Below are positions 1-5,794 of a stretch of DNA of 8,646 nucleotides, in pieces (the stretch's first letter is position 1; every line of letters starts with the position of its first letter). A program made the translations under genes and the position numbers. The stretch comes from an uncultured Paracoccaceae bacterium (GTDB lineage Bacteria; Pseudomonadota; Alphaproteobacteria; Rhodobacterales; Rhodobacteraceae): assembly GCA_937132145.1 (NCBI GenBank), contig CAKZNY010000130.1, positions 1-8,646 on the forward strand. Reading direction: 5' to 3'. Below the pieces are notes generated by a model. The model was not told where the DNA came from, did not search any database, and saw only the letters and a list, made by a program, of their open reading frames with translations.

Positions 1-620
1 AGCAATATCCTGGTTTTGTCGAGGAAGCCAAACGCCTGCGTATCGAACTTGCCGCCGATTATCTGGTCATGGCCGCGTGGCTGGCCTTCCTGAAGTCGCG
101 CTTGTTACTGCCTGCCGACCCGAACGATGATGGTCCATCGGGCGAAGAAATGGCTGCGCATCTGGCCTTCCAGCTGGAACGTCTTGAGGCTATGCGCCGC
201 TCGGCTGCCCGTCTTATGGCGCGTGACCAACTTGGCCGTGATTTCTTTGCGCGGGGCCAAATCGAGGTCGTTTCGCGCAAACGCACCGTCAAGTATTCCG
301 CGACCATTCTGGACTTGATGCAAGCCTATGCCCGCATCAAAACCCGCGATGATTTTGAACCTCTGCGCATGAAACGCGATGCCGTTTACACAATGGAACA
401 GGCACTGGAACGTATGAAAGGCCTGATCGGCCACGCAATCGAGTGGGGGGATATTTCGCAATATCTGCCCGAAGCATGGCGGATCGACCCCCAAAAACGC
501 CGCTCGGCCACCGCATCGACTTTTGCGGCAGCCTTGGAGTTGGTCAAGGTGGGCCAGTTGGAGATGAAGCAAACCGAAGCCTTCGCGCCAATACTGCTTC
601 GTAAAAAAACGGGCAGGTAG
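1..620 (+). CDS. scpA: Segregation and condensation protein A (kleisin of SMC-ScpAB), 5' end missing
   Basis: The frame is open from the left edge (first full codon at position 3), so about 205 C-terminal residues are visible and the N-terminal part lies outside the window. ScpA is the kleisin that bridges the SMC ATPase heads in the condensin-like complex used for chromosome compaction and segregation in the cytoplasm. The visible start reads ELAADYLVMAAWLAFLKSRL followed by LLP, the conserved ScpA block in which a helix ends in an A-x-L-x-x-x-K-S-[RK]-x-L-L-P pattern. The C-terminal winged-helix region that binds the SMC head follows (roughly the last 80 residues). The stop codon TAG (618-620) is directly abutted by the scpB ATG at 621, which argues for translational coupling. 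The family identification is firm from this motif and from the scpB neighbour; the true start cannot be seen. Confidence 0.93.
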   Translation, partial: QYPGFVEEAKRLRIELAADYLVMAAWLAFLKSRLLLPADPNDDGPSGEEMAAHLAFQLERLEAMRRSAARLMARDQLGRDFFARGQIEVVSRKRTVKYSATILDLMQAYARIKTRDDFEPLRMKRDAVYTMEQALERMKGLIGHAIEWGDISQYLPEAWRIDPQKRRSATASTFAAALELVKVGQLEMKQTEAFAPILLRKKTGR

Positions 621-1271
621 ATGAGCGAGCCAACCCAGAATTCAAACATCGAATCCCTGTTTGAGGCGCCCCCCATGGCCGAACAGGAACGCATGATCGA
701 GGCGATCTTGTTTGCCGTGACCGAACCGATAACCAGCAAGCAGATCGCGGATCGTCTGCCGCACGGCTGCGAAGTGCCCGAAGCCTTGGTGCAGCTGCGC
801 AAACGATATGAGGGCAAGGGTGTAAACCTTGTGAAAGCGGGCGACGGCTGGGCGTTTCGCACGGCACCGGACCTCGGGTTCCTGATGCAAAAAGAAACGG
901 TAGAGACGCGCAAGCTGTCTCGCGCCGGCGTTGAGACCCTCGCAATTATCGCCTACCACCAGCCCACCACCCGCGCCGAGATCGAAGAAATTCGCGGTGT
1001 ATCCGTGTCGCGCGGTACGCTGGATATGCTGTTAGAACTGGGTTGGATCAAGTTAGGTCGCCGCCGAATGTCGCCCGGCCGCCCTGTGACGTTCACCGTG
1101 ACGCAAGAGTTTCTGGATCATTTCGGTCTGGAATCCTCTCGCGATCTGCCCGGGATCAAGGAACTCCGCGCTGCCGGAATTCTGGACAATCGACCGCCAC
1201 CCGGTATGGTTGGCGAGGTCGAAGAAGATGGCGATGATGAGGGGCGCGATCAGGACGATATGTTCGAATAG
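621..1271 (+). CDS. scpB: Segregation and condensation protein B
   Basis: A 216-residue protein of the ScpB family, which dimerises and binds the middle of ScpA to complete the SMC-ScpAB complex. Two winged-helix domains are visible. The first is at about residues 22-90 (ERMIEAILFAVTEPITSKQI). The second is at about 100-180, with the family signature ETLAIIAYHQPTTRAEIEEI at 105-124, then GRRRMSPGRP at 146-155 and DLPGIKELR at 175-183. The last 20 residues are strongly acidic, as in many alphaproteobacterial ScpB proteins. The start at 621 lies immediately after the scpA stop; a GGCAGG tract at the end of scpA can act as its ribosome binding site. The gene ends 2 nt before the stop codon of the convergent dcd gene, with no terminator between them. 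No defects seen. Confidence 0.96.
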   Translation: MSEPTQNSNIESLFEAPPMAEQERMIEAILFAVTEPITSKQIADRLPHGCEVPEALVQLRKRYEGKGVNLVKAGDGWAFRTAPDLGFLMQKETVETRKLSRAGVETLAIIAYHQPTTRAEIEEIRGVSVSRGTLDMLLELGWIKLGRRRMSPGRPVTFTVTQEFLDHFGLESSRDLPGIKELRAAGILDNRPPPGMVGEVEEDGDDEGRDQDDMFE

Positions 1272-1273
1272 CC

Positions 1274-2359
1274 TTAGTCTTTGAAGTGCTTAGACAGCTT
1301 CAACCCTTGCCCCTGATAATTCGAACCCATGTCCTTGCCGTATAGAATATCCGGCACCTCGGTCATCTTTTCATAAACCAACCGCCCGACAGTTTGCCCC
1401 TGTTCCAACGCGAATGGGGCCTCGTGGCAACGCACCTCAAGCACGCCGCGCGACCCTTTTCCGCCTGCCGCTTCATGCCCGAAACCGGGGTCAAAGAAGC
1501 CCGCATAATGCACTCGAAACTCGCCAACCATCGCCAGATACGGGGCCATTTCCGCCGCACAGTCAGGGGGTACATGCACCGCCTCGCGGCTGACTAAAAT
1601 GTAGAATGCACCGGGGTCGAGGATGATCCGGCCCTCGGGTGCAAACACAGGTTCCCAGAATTCCGCCTGCGGGTAATAAGCGATCTTATCAAGATCAATC
1701 AGCCCCGTGTGCGGTTTGGCGCGATACCCGACAATGCCGCCTTTGCGGGGCGTGAGGTCGACCGAGAAGCCCAGCCCTTGGTCAATATGCGCCTCGCCAT
1801 CAACAAGCGCGTGTTTCGCGTCCATCGCCCGCAGTTCATCGTCTGAAAGCACGACCTGCCCCTGCCGGAACCGGATCTGGTTGAGGCGCATACCGGGTCG
1901 CAGTAAAACGGAAAACGAACGGGGCGAGATTTCGGCATATAGCGGGCCGGAATACCCTGCCTCGACGCGATCAAACTCGGTGCCGTTATCGGTTATCAGG
2001 CGGGTGAACAAATCCAGCCGCCCGGTGGAGCTTTTCGCGTTAGCCACGGCGTTAATGTTAGGCGGCAACTTCAGCCCCTCCATCAGCGGCACAACGTAAA
2101 CGCAGCCTTTTTCCAGCACGGCGCCGTCAGATAAATCCATCTGATGCATCTCGAAATCCGCCAAGCGTTCGATAACCGTATTGCCAGCCCCCGGCAAGAA
2201 AGACGCCCGCACGCGGTACGCCACATTTCCCAAGCGCAGGTCCAGACTGGCAGGCTGGATTTGCCCCTTTGGCACCGGTTGGCTTGCGGTGATGTGCCCA
2301 TCGGACAACATTTTCCGGATGGTTTGGCTGGGAAGGACACCTTGGCGGGCAGTATTCAT
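1274..2359 (-). CDS. dcd: dCTP deaminase, long two-domain form
   Basis: A 361-residue protein that deaminates dCTP to dUTP, feeding dTMP synthesis. It is nearly twice the length of the E. coli enzyme (193 aa) and reads as a tandem duplication of the trimeric dCTP deaminase/dUTPase fold. Half 1 has IQPASLDLRLG (34-44), KGCVYVVPLMEGLKLPP (84-100), AKSSTGR (108-114, the family Ser/Arg motif), LYAEIS (140-145, candidate catalytic Glu143) and LRPGMRLNQIRF (153-164). Half 2 has a matching LGFSVDLTPRKGG, PGAFYILVSREAVHVPP (249-265), GFFDPGFG (287-294), GVLEVRCHE (305-313) and a GQTVGRL turn, but has APYLAMVGEFR where half 1 has the SSxGR motif. A complete site in half 1 and a degenerate one in half 2 is my inference. 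An AGGA ribosome binding site lies 7 nt before the ATG. This long form is common in alphaproteobacteria. Confidence 0.93.
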   Translation of the reverse strand: MNTARQGVLPSQTIRKMLSDGHITASQPVPKGQIQPASLDLRLGNVAYRVRASFLPGAGNTVIERLADFEMHQMDLSDGAVLEKGCVYVVPLMEGLKLPPNINAVANAKSSTGRLDLFTRLITDNGTEFDRVEAGYSGPLYAEISPRSFSVLLRPGMRLNQIRFRQGQVVLSDDELRAMDAKHALVDGEAHIDQGLGFSVDLTPRKGGIVGYRAKPHTGLIDLDKIAYYPQAEFWEPVFAPEGRIILDPGAFYILVSREAVHVPPDCAAEMAPYLAMVGEFRVHYAGFFDPGFGHEAAGGKGSRGVLEVRCHEAPFALEQGQTVGRLVYEKMTEVPDILYGKDMGSNYQGQGLKLSKHFKD

Positions 2360-2366
2360 TTCATCA

Positions 2367-2370
2367 TCCT
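2367..2370 (-). promoter_or_regulatory. Ribosome binding site of dcd
   Basis: On the minus strand AGGA is followed by 7 nt and the dcd ATG. It begins immediately after the T-tract of the tRNA-Pro terminator, so the terminator and the translation start of dcd are packed together. This supports the start at 2359. Confidence 0.6.
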
Positions 2371-2371
2371 G

Positions 2372-2406
2372 AAAAACAAAAACGCCAGCGCGAACGCCAG
2401 CGTTTT
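2372..2406 (-). terminator. Rho-independent terminator after tRNA-Pro, upstream of dcd
   Basis: On the minus strand a 12-bp stem (AAAACGCTGGCG / CGCTGGCGTTTT, arms 2395-2406 and 2379-2390) closes on a UUCG tetraloop (2391-2394). It is followed by a T-rich tail interrupted by one G (TTTTTGTTTTT, overlapping the end of the stem). Two pairs in the stem are T.G wobbles. On the plus strand they become A/C mismatches, so the signal is good only in the minus direction. It begins 5 nt after the tRNA 3' CCA. It would end the tRNA transcript and any readthrough from the merR side; dcd lies just downstream of it. Confidence 0.88.
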
Positions 2407-2411
2407 GAAAA

Positions 2412-2488
2412 TGGTCGGGCTAGCGAGATTCGAACTCACGACCTTCCGTCCCCCAGACGGACGCGCTACCAGACTGCGCCATAGCCCG
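2412..2488 (-). tRNA. tRNA-Pro, anticodon GGG
   Basis: A full 77-nt cloverleaf can be folded by eye on the minus strand. The acceptor stem CGGGCTA pairs perfectly with TAGCCCG; the discriminator is A and the CCA end is encoded. The C1-G72 pair with A73 is the usual identity set of bacterial tRNA-Pro. The D arm is GCGC...GCGC. The anticodon stem TCCGT/ACGGA closes the loop CTGGGGG, giving anticodon GGG (window 2452-2454), which reads CCC and CCU. The T arm is GTGAG-TTCGAAT-CTCGC with one G-T wobble. No intron or mismatch is seen. The gene has its own promoter upstream and a strong terminator starting 5 nt downstream. Confidence 0.97.
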
Positions 2489-2498
2489 ACTGAGGGCT

Positions 2499-2526
2499 GT
2501 TATAGCGATCAAAACTTCGGTGGCAA
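2499..2526 (-). promoter_or_regulatory. Sigma-70-type promoter of tRNA-Pro
   Basis: On the minus strand TTGCCA (2521-2526) is followed by a 16-nt spacer and TATAAC (2499-2504). The 3' edge of the -10 box lies 10 nt before the first base of the mature tRNA, leaving a leader of only a few bases, as expected for a tRNA gene. The promoter sits in the gap between the merR stop codon and the tRNA. The match to the consensus is visible; activity is inferred. Confidence 0.7.
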
Positions 2527-2545
2527 GCGGGAAAGACAGGGGCAT

Positions 2546-2950
2546 TCAGGCAAGTTCCGCGATTTGGGCTGTGATGGATTTTCGCATCGCCAAAAGCCGT
2601 TCATAAATCGTTTCAAGCTGCGGATTTCGCGGGGTAGGGGCGGCAACGACAGGCTGTGGCGCAGGCCCGTTATCCAGCAAATCCCGCCCCATAGCGATAA
2701 TCGCCTTAACGCCGCGTTCGCGCAAAATCTTCTGCGCGCCTTTGATTGTCATGCCTTGTTCGTGCAGCAGGTGTTGGATGGTGCGGATCAGCCCGACATC
2801 GTCTGGGCGGTAATATCGTCGCCCGCCGCCACGCTTCACCGGTTTGATCTGGGTGAACTTGCTTTCCCAAAACCGCAGCACGTGCGCGGGAATCCCCAAG
2901 ATTTCGCTTACCTCACTAATGGTGCGAAATGCTGAAGGGGATTTTTGCAT
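2546..2950 (-). CDS. MerR-family transcriptional regulator, function unknown
   Basis: A 134-residue protein with an N-terminal MerR-type winged helix: [20 protein letters not shown] (8-27) forms the helix-turn-helix, then WESKF and RRYYRPDDV (44-52) form the wing, and [20 protein letters not shown] (57-76) completes the domain. A Pro/Ala-rich linker (about 96-110) leads to a short C-terminal helix, suitable for a dimerisation coiled coil. There is no Cys-rich metal site and no recognisable drug-binding domain, so the signal is unknown. It is the usual partner downstream of ihfA in alphaproteobacteria; the gap to ihfA is 9 nt, pointing to one transcript. An AGG 8 nt before the ATG can serve as ribosome binding site. 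No terminator is visible between its stop and the tRNA-Pro promoter. Confidence 0.9.
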   Translation of the reverse strand: MQKSPSAFRTISEVSEILGIPAHVLRFWESKFTQIKPVKRGGGRRYYRPDDVGLIRTIQHLLHEQGMTIKGAQKILRERGVKAIIAMGRDLLDNGPAPQPVVAAPTPRNPQLETIYERLLAMRKSITAQIAELA

Positions 2951-2959
2951 GGTTTGGGC

Positions 2960-3262
2960 CTACTTCTTGTTGCCGCTGTCCACACGATCTTTCATCAGGT
3001 GCGAGGGGCGGAACGTCAGCACACGGCGCGGCGCAATAGGCACCTCTTCGCCGGTCTTTGGATTACGTCCGATGCGTTCTTTCTTGGAGCGCACGGAAAA
3101 TGTCCCGAAAGAAGAAATCTTGACGCTTTCGCCAGCTACCAACGCATCCGAGACATGGCCAAGCACAGATTCAACCAAATCCGCTGACTCGTTTCGAGAC
3201 AGCCCGACCTCGCGGAACACAGCCTCGCTTAAATCCATGCGTGTCAAAGTAGATTCGCTCAT
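2960..3262 (-). CDS. ihfA: Integration host factor alpha subunit
   Basis: A 100-residue DNABII protein. It aligns end to end with E. coli IhfA: helices at about 9-43, then [12 protein letters not shown] (48-58), and the beta-arm motif [12 protein letters not shown] (65-76) in which Pro68 is the expected DNA-intercalating residue, then RRVLTFRPS (79-87). IHF is an alpha/beta heterodimer that binds specific sites and bends DNA sharply, acting in transcription, replication and recombination; the beta subunit gene is not in this window. The details favour IhfA over HU or IhfB: position next to merR and fabH, and the T-L-T-x-x-D-L-S-E start. GGGA 7 nt before the ATG is a plausible ribosome binding site. 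A promoter lies just upstream, so it may be transcribed both from there and from the plsX-fabH side. Confidence 0.95.
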   Translation of the reverse strand: MSESTLTRMDLSEAVFREVGLSRNESADLVESVLGHVSDALVAGESVKISSFGTFSVRSKKERIGRNPKTGEEVPIAPRRVLTFRPSHLMKDRVDSGNKK

Positions 3263-3288
3263 AATAAGGTCCCATCCTGAAGTTTCCG

Positions 3289-3308
3289 CTAGAATATTGG
3301 GATTCTAG
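3289..3308. promoter_or_regulatory. Palindrome CTAGAAT-N6-ATTCTAG over the ihfA promoter
   Basis: Two perfect 7-bp arms (3289-3295 and 3302-3308) are separated by 6 nt. The dyad covers the -10 box and much of the spacer of the putative ihfA promoter, which is where a repressor or a MerR-type regulator would act. The binding protein is unknown. There is no T-tract, so it is not an intrinsic terminator for fabH. Confidence 0.4.
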
Positions 3309-3320
3309 ATTCAGAGTCAA
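3291..3320 (-). promoter_or_regulatory. Probable promoter of ihfA-merR
   Basis: On the minus strand TTGACT (3315-3320) matches the -35 consensus at five of six bases. It is followed by an 18-nt spacer and TATTCT (3291-3296), four of six. Transcription would begin about 20 nt before the ihfA start codon. The promoter lies in the 79-nt gap after fabH and carries a perfect dyad over its -10 box. Confidence 0.55.
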
Positions 3321-3341
3321 TAACAATGACTTAGAGTGTGA

Positions 3342-4319
3342 CTACCAGCGAACCGCCGCAGCGCCCCATGCCAGCCCGCCACCGATGGCTTCCAGCAACA
3401 ACAGGTCGCCTTTTTTGATCTGCCCACGTTCGACCGCGACAGATAGCGCCAACGGGATGGAGGCCGCCGATGTGTTGCCGTGATCCTGAACAGTGACCAC
3501 GACTTTATCCATCGAAACACCCATCTTTTTGGCGGTGCGCTTGATGATCCGCAGGTTGGCCTGATGGGGGACGATCCAGTCGATATCCTCAGCAGTCAAT
3601 CCCGCGAGTTCCAACGCTTTTTCGCCGCTAGAGGCCAGTTTGGAAACAGCATGTTTGAAAACTTCCTGCCCCTGCATACGCAAAAGCCCCGCCGACTGGG
3701 TCGATGAAACGCCGCCATCAACGTACAAAAGGTCGTTATATTTACCGTCGGAATTCAAATCCGTGGACAAAACACCGCGATCTTCGCGAGCCCCGTCACT
3801 TACCTCGCCTTGCAAGATAAGCGCCCCTGCGCCGTCGCCAAACAGCACACACGTGCCGCGATCAGTGAAGTCGATAATACGCGAAAACGTCTCGGCTCCG
3901 ACGACCATCACGGTTTTTGCATGACCCGATTCGATCAGCGCCGTTGCATTCGCCAACGCATAAATAAAACCGGCACAAACGGCCTGAAGGTCGAAAGCAA
4001 ACCCGCCCGTCATGCCAATCGCATATTGCAAACGCGTGGCCGTGGATGGAAAAGTCTGGTCAGGCGTTGCCGTCGCCAGCACGATAGCGTCCAGATCGGG
4101 CCCCGTCATGCCAGCGTTTTTCAACGCCATAGTCGCCGCTTCAAAAGCCAAATCGGATGTTTTCTGGTCGTCAGCCGCGAAATGCCGACGCTCGATCCCC
4201 GTGCGGGCGCGAATCCACTCGTCGGAAGTATCAAGCGTTTTGGTAAACTCGTCGTTTTCCACAACCCTTTCAGGAAGGTAATGGCCGCAGCCTTTTACTA
4301 CCGCGCGGATCACGCTCAT
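3342..4319 (-). CDS. fabH: 3-oxoacyl-ACP synthase III (FabH)
   Basis: A 325-residue condensing enzyme that joins acetyl-CoA (or another short acyl-CoA) to malonyl-ACP, the first elongation step of type II fatty-acid synthesis in the cytoplasm. The full thiolase fold is present. The catalytic triad is Cys115 (in DLQAVCAGF), His252 (VPHQAN, 250-255) and Asn282 (HGNTSAAS, 280-287). N-terminal markers include GHYLPERVVEN (12-22) and the TSDEWIRARTGI motif (31-42); the C-terminal end GGGLAWGAAAVRW is typical. Length matches the family. The start is 3 nt after the plsX stop, with GAGG inside the end of plsX as ribosome binding site, so plsX and fabH are very probably translated from one mRNA. No anomalies. 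Confidence 0.97.
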   Translation of the reverse strand: MSVIRAVVKGCGHYLPERVVENDEFTKTLDTSDEWIRARTGIERRHFAADDQKTSDLAFEAATMALKNAGMTGPDLDAIVLATATPDQTFPSTATRLQYAIGMTGGFAFDLQAVCAGFIYALANATALIESGHAKTVMVVGAETFSRIIDFTDRGTCVLFGDGAGALILQGEVSDGAREDRGVLSTDLNSDGKYNDLLYVDGGVSSTQSAGLLRMQGQEVFKHAVSKLASSGEKALELAGLTAEDIDWIVPHQANLRIIKRTAKKMGVSMDKVVVTVQDHGNTSAASIPLALSVAVERGQIKKGDLLLLEAIGGGLAWGAAAVRW

Positions 4320-4322
4320 GGT

Positions 4323-5417
4323 TTACGCCTCGTCTGTTTTAGATGGTGTATTCTTGCTGGCCGCAGCCGCGGATGCAACCCGTGCCGCCAGTTTTTCCGA
4401 GAACCCGTTTTTCGCCAGTTTAAACGCCAGCTTGATCGCCGCCGAAACCCCGATCGCATCAGCCGAGCCGTGGGATTTGATGACCGTCCCGTTCAGTCCC
4501 AGAAAAACTCCGCCGTTAACACGTCGCGGGTCAATCCGGTTCTTCAGCCGTTTAAGCGGACCGCTGGCAAATAGTGCCGCCACTTTCGCCATGGTTGAGT
4601 GGGTAAACGCATCCCGAAGGAACTGGCCAATCAGCTTAGCTGTACCTTCACCGGCCTTCAGCGCCACGTTGCCAGTGAAACCATCGGTCACAATGATGTC
4701 CACGCGATCCGAGGGCATGTCGCTGCCCTCAACAAAACCGATATATTCCAGATCGCTGGCTTCTTGTGTGGCCTCGATCAATTCAGCCGCTTCGCGTAAT
4801 TCCGGACGGCCCTTGTTGTCTTCGGTGCCAATATTCAGCAGCCCAACACGCGGACGCGTCAAACCCAGACCGTTGCGGGCATAACTTGCCCCCATAATCG
4901 CATATTGCAGCAGATCCTTTGCGTCGGCCTTAATATCGGCGCCCATGTCCAGCATCACGTTATAACCCGAGGGGTTGCGCGATGGCCAAAGAACGGCAAT
5001 GGCTGGGCGACTAACACCCGGCAGCTTGCGCAGGCGAAGCACCGACATCATCATCAACGCGCCAGTGTTGCCACAAGAAACCGCAACCGTCGCTTCACCG
5101 TCTTTTATGCTCTGAATTGTGTTCCACATGCTGGAACCCTTGCCGCCGCGAACAGCTTGCGCAGGTTTTACGTGCATCTCGATTACTTTATCGGAATGAC
5201 GAACATCGACCAAATCGGTCAACGCAGGCGTTTTTTGCAAAAGCGCGTTGATTTTGGCAGAATCACCGTGAACGATAAAACGTATGTCTGGATTGATTTT
5301 GGCGGATATTTCAATGCCGCCGATAATGGCTTCTACGCCACTTTCGCCACCCATCGCGTCGATTGAAACTATAACCGCGTCCGAGGGGAAATTAGCCCGG
5401 TCTTCATCTTTGGTCAT
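4323..5417 (-). CDS. plsX: Phosphate acyltransferase PlsX
   Basis: A 364-residue peripheral membrane enzyme that converts acyl-ACP to acyl-phosphate, the donor used by PlsY at the first step of phospholipid synthesis. Family blocks visible: SIDAMGG (18-24), VKPAQAVRGGKGSSMWNTI (83-101), SCGNTGALMM (114-123), LDMGAD (156-161), LLNIGTEDNKGR (193-204), TDGFTGNVALK (244-254) and the C-terminal GLNGTVIKSHGSAD (307-320). Most PlsX proteins read MGGD at the N-terminal loop; here it is MGGE (Glu25). The last 25 or so residues are an Ala/Ser/Lys-rich tail. It is followed by fabH at 3 nt and preceded by rpmF at 22 nt, the classical rpmF-plsX-fabH order. No strong ribosome binding site is seen: AAAGG lies 11-12 nt from the ATG. 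The start is therefore likely but not certain. Confidence 0.95.
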   Translation of the reverse strand: MTKDEDRANFPSDAVIVSIDAMGGESGVEAIIGGIEISAKINPDIRFIVHGDSAKINALLQKTPALTDLVDVRHSDKVIEMHVKPAQAVRGGKGSSMWNTIQSIKDGEATVAVSCGNTGALMMMSVLRLRKLPGVSRPAIAVLWPSRNPSGYNVMLDMGADIKADAKDLLQYAIMGASYARNGLGLTRPRVGLLNIGTEDNKGRPELREAAELIEATQEASDLEYIGFVEGSDMPSDRVDIIVTDGFTGNVALKAGEGTAKLIGQFLRDAFTHSTMAKVAALFASGPLKRLKNRIDPRRVNGGVFLGLNGTVIKSHGSADAIGVSAAIKLAFKLAKNGFSEKLAARVASAAAASKNTPSKTDEA

Positions 5418-5439
5418 ACCGGACTAAACCTTTGGTCGT

Positions 5440-5643
5440 TTACGCTGCGTCTTCGTCGAAGTTTTCTTCGACCATAGTTACGACTTCACGATTAGCATAG
5501 TGGCCGCAGGCACTACATACGTGATGTGGGCGTTTCAATTCGCCACAGTTGGAACACTCGTTCGGGTTGAATGCAGTTAGTGCATCGTGCGAACGGCGCA
5601 TGCCACGTTTCATACGTGTGATCTTACTCTTGGGAACAGCCAT
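5440..5643 (-). CDS. rpmF: 50S ribosomal protein L32
   Basis: A 67-residue basic protein of the large ribosomal subunit. It begins [20 protein letters not shown], the diagnostic start of bacterial L32. It carries a complete zinc ribbon with Cys30-x2-Cys33 and Cys43-x2-Cys46, so this is the zinc-binding form. The C-terminus is acidic (EENFDEDAA). GAGG 6 nt before the ATG is a good ribosome binding site. It lies between DUF177 and plsX as in most proteobacteria; the 151-nt gap upstream leaves room for a promoter of its own. Confidence 0.98.
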   Translation of the reverse strand: MAVPKSKITRMKRGMRRSHDALTAFNPNECSNCGELKRPHHVCSACGHYANREVVTMVEENFDEDAA

Positions 5644-5700
5644 AACGAACCTCTAATTCTTGTGTGGGGCAAACCCCCGGCATTCAGCATCCACATGTCC

Positions 5701-5717
5701 TACATAATACTTATGTA
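5701..5717. promoter_or_regulatory. Palindrome TACATAA-N3-TTATGTA in the rpmF upstream region
   Basis: A perfect 7-bp inverted repeat with a 3-nt centre lies 57 nt upstream of rpmF. On the minus strand it contains TATTAT and TATGTA, either of which could be a -10 box. A TTGCGG at 5724-5729 stands 14 and 17 nt from them respectively. The matches to a promoter are weak, but the dyad itself is exact and A+T-rich, as operators are. I do not recognise the binding protein. Confidence 0.45.
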
Positions 5718-5794
5718 AGAGCACCGCAAACCTGAACAGGAAACGAAGCCGGATAAATACTGCAAATCAGGAAAACCGCAAGTACTTTCTGCCC

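Noticed and set aside
2379..2406. Terminator acting also on the plus strand
   Set aside because: The stem gains two A/C mismatches in that direction and the T-tail is short; no plus-strand gene ends here.
2144..2935. Long plus-strand open frame (263 codons)
   Set aside because: It runs antisense through dcd, the tRNA gene and merR, has no family resemblance, and is an effect of codon bias in the real minus-strand genes.
3263..3341. IHF binding site for autoregulation of ihfA
   Set aside because: A+T-rich stretches are present but no convincing match to the WATCAANNNNTTR consensus was found by eye.
3810..4574. Long plus-strand open frame (254 codons)
   Set aside because: Antisense to fabH and plsX, both complete and with intact active-site motifs; low-complexity Arg/His-rich product.
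5666..5677. GGGG-CAAA-CCCC hairpin in the rpmF leader as an autoregulatory element
   Set aside because: Only four base pairs; too short to support a regulatory RNA or terminator.
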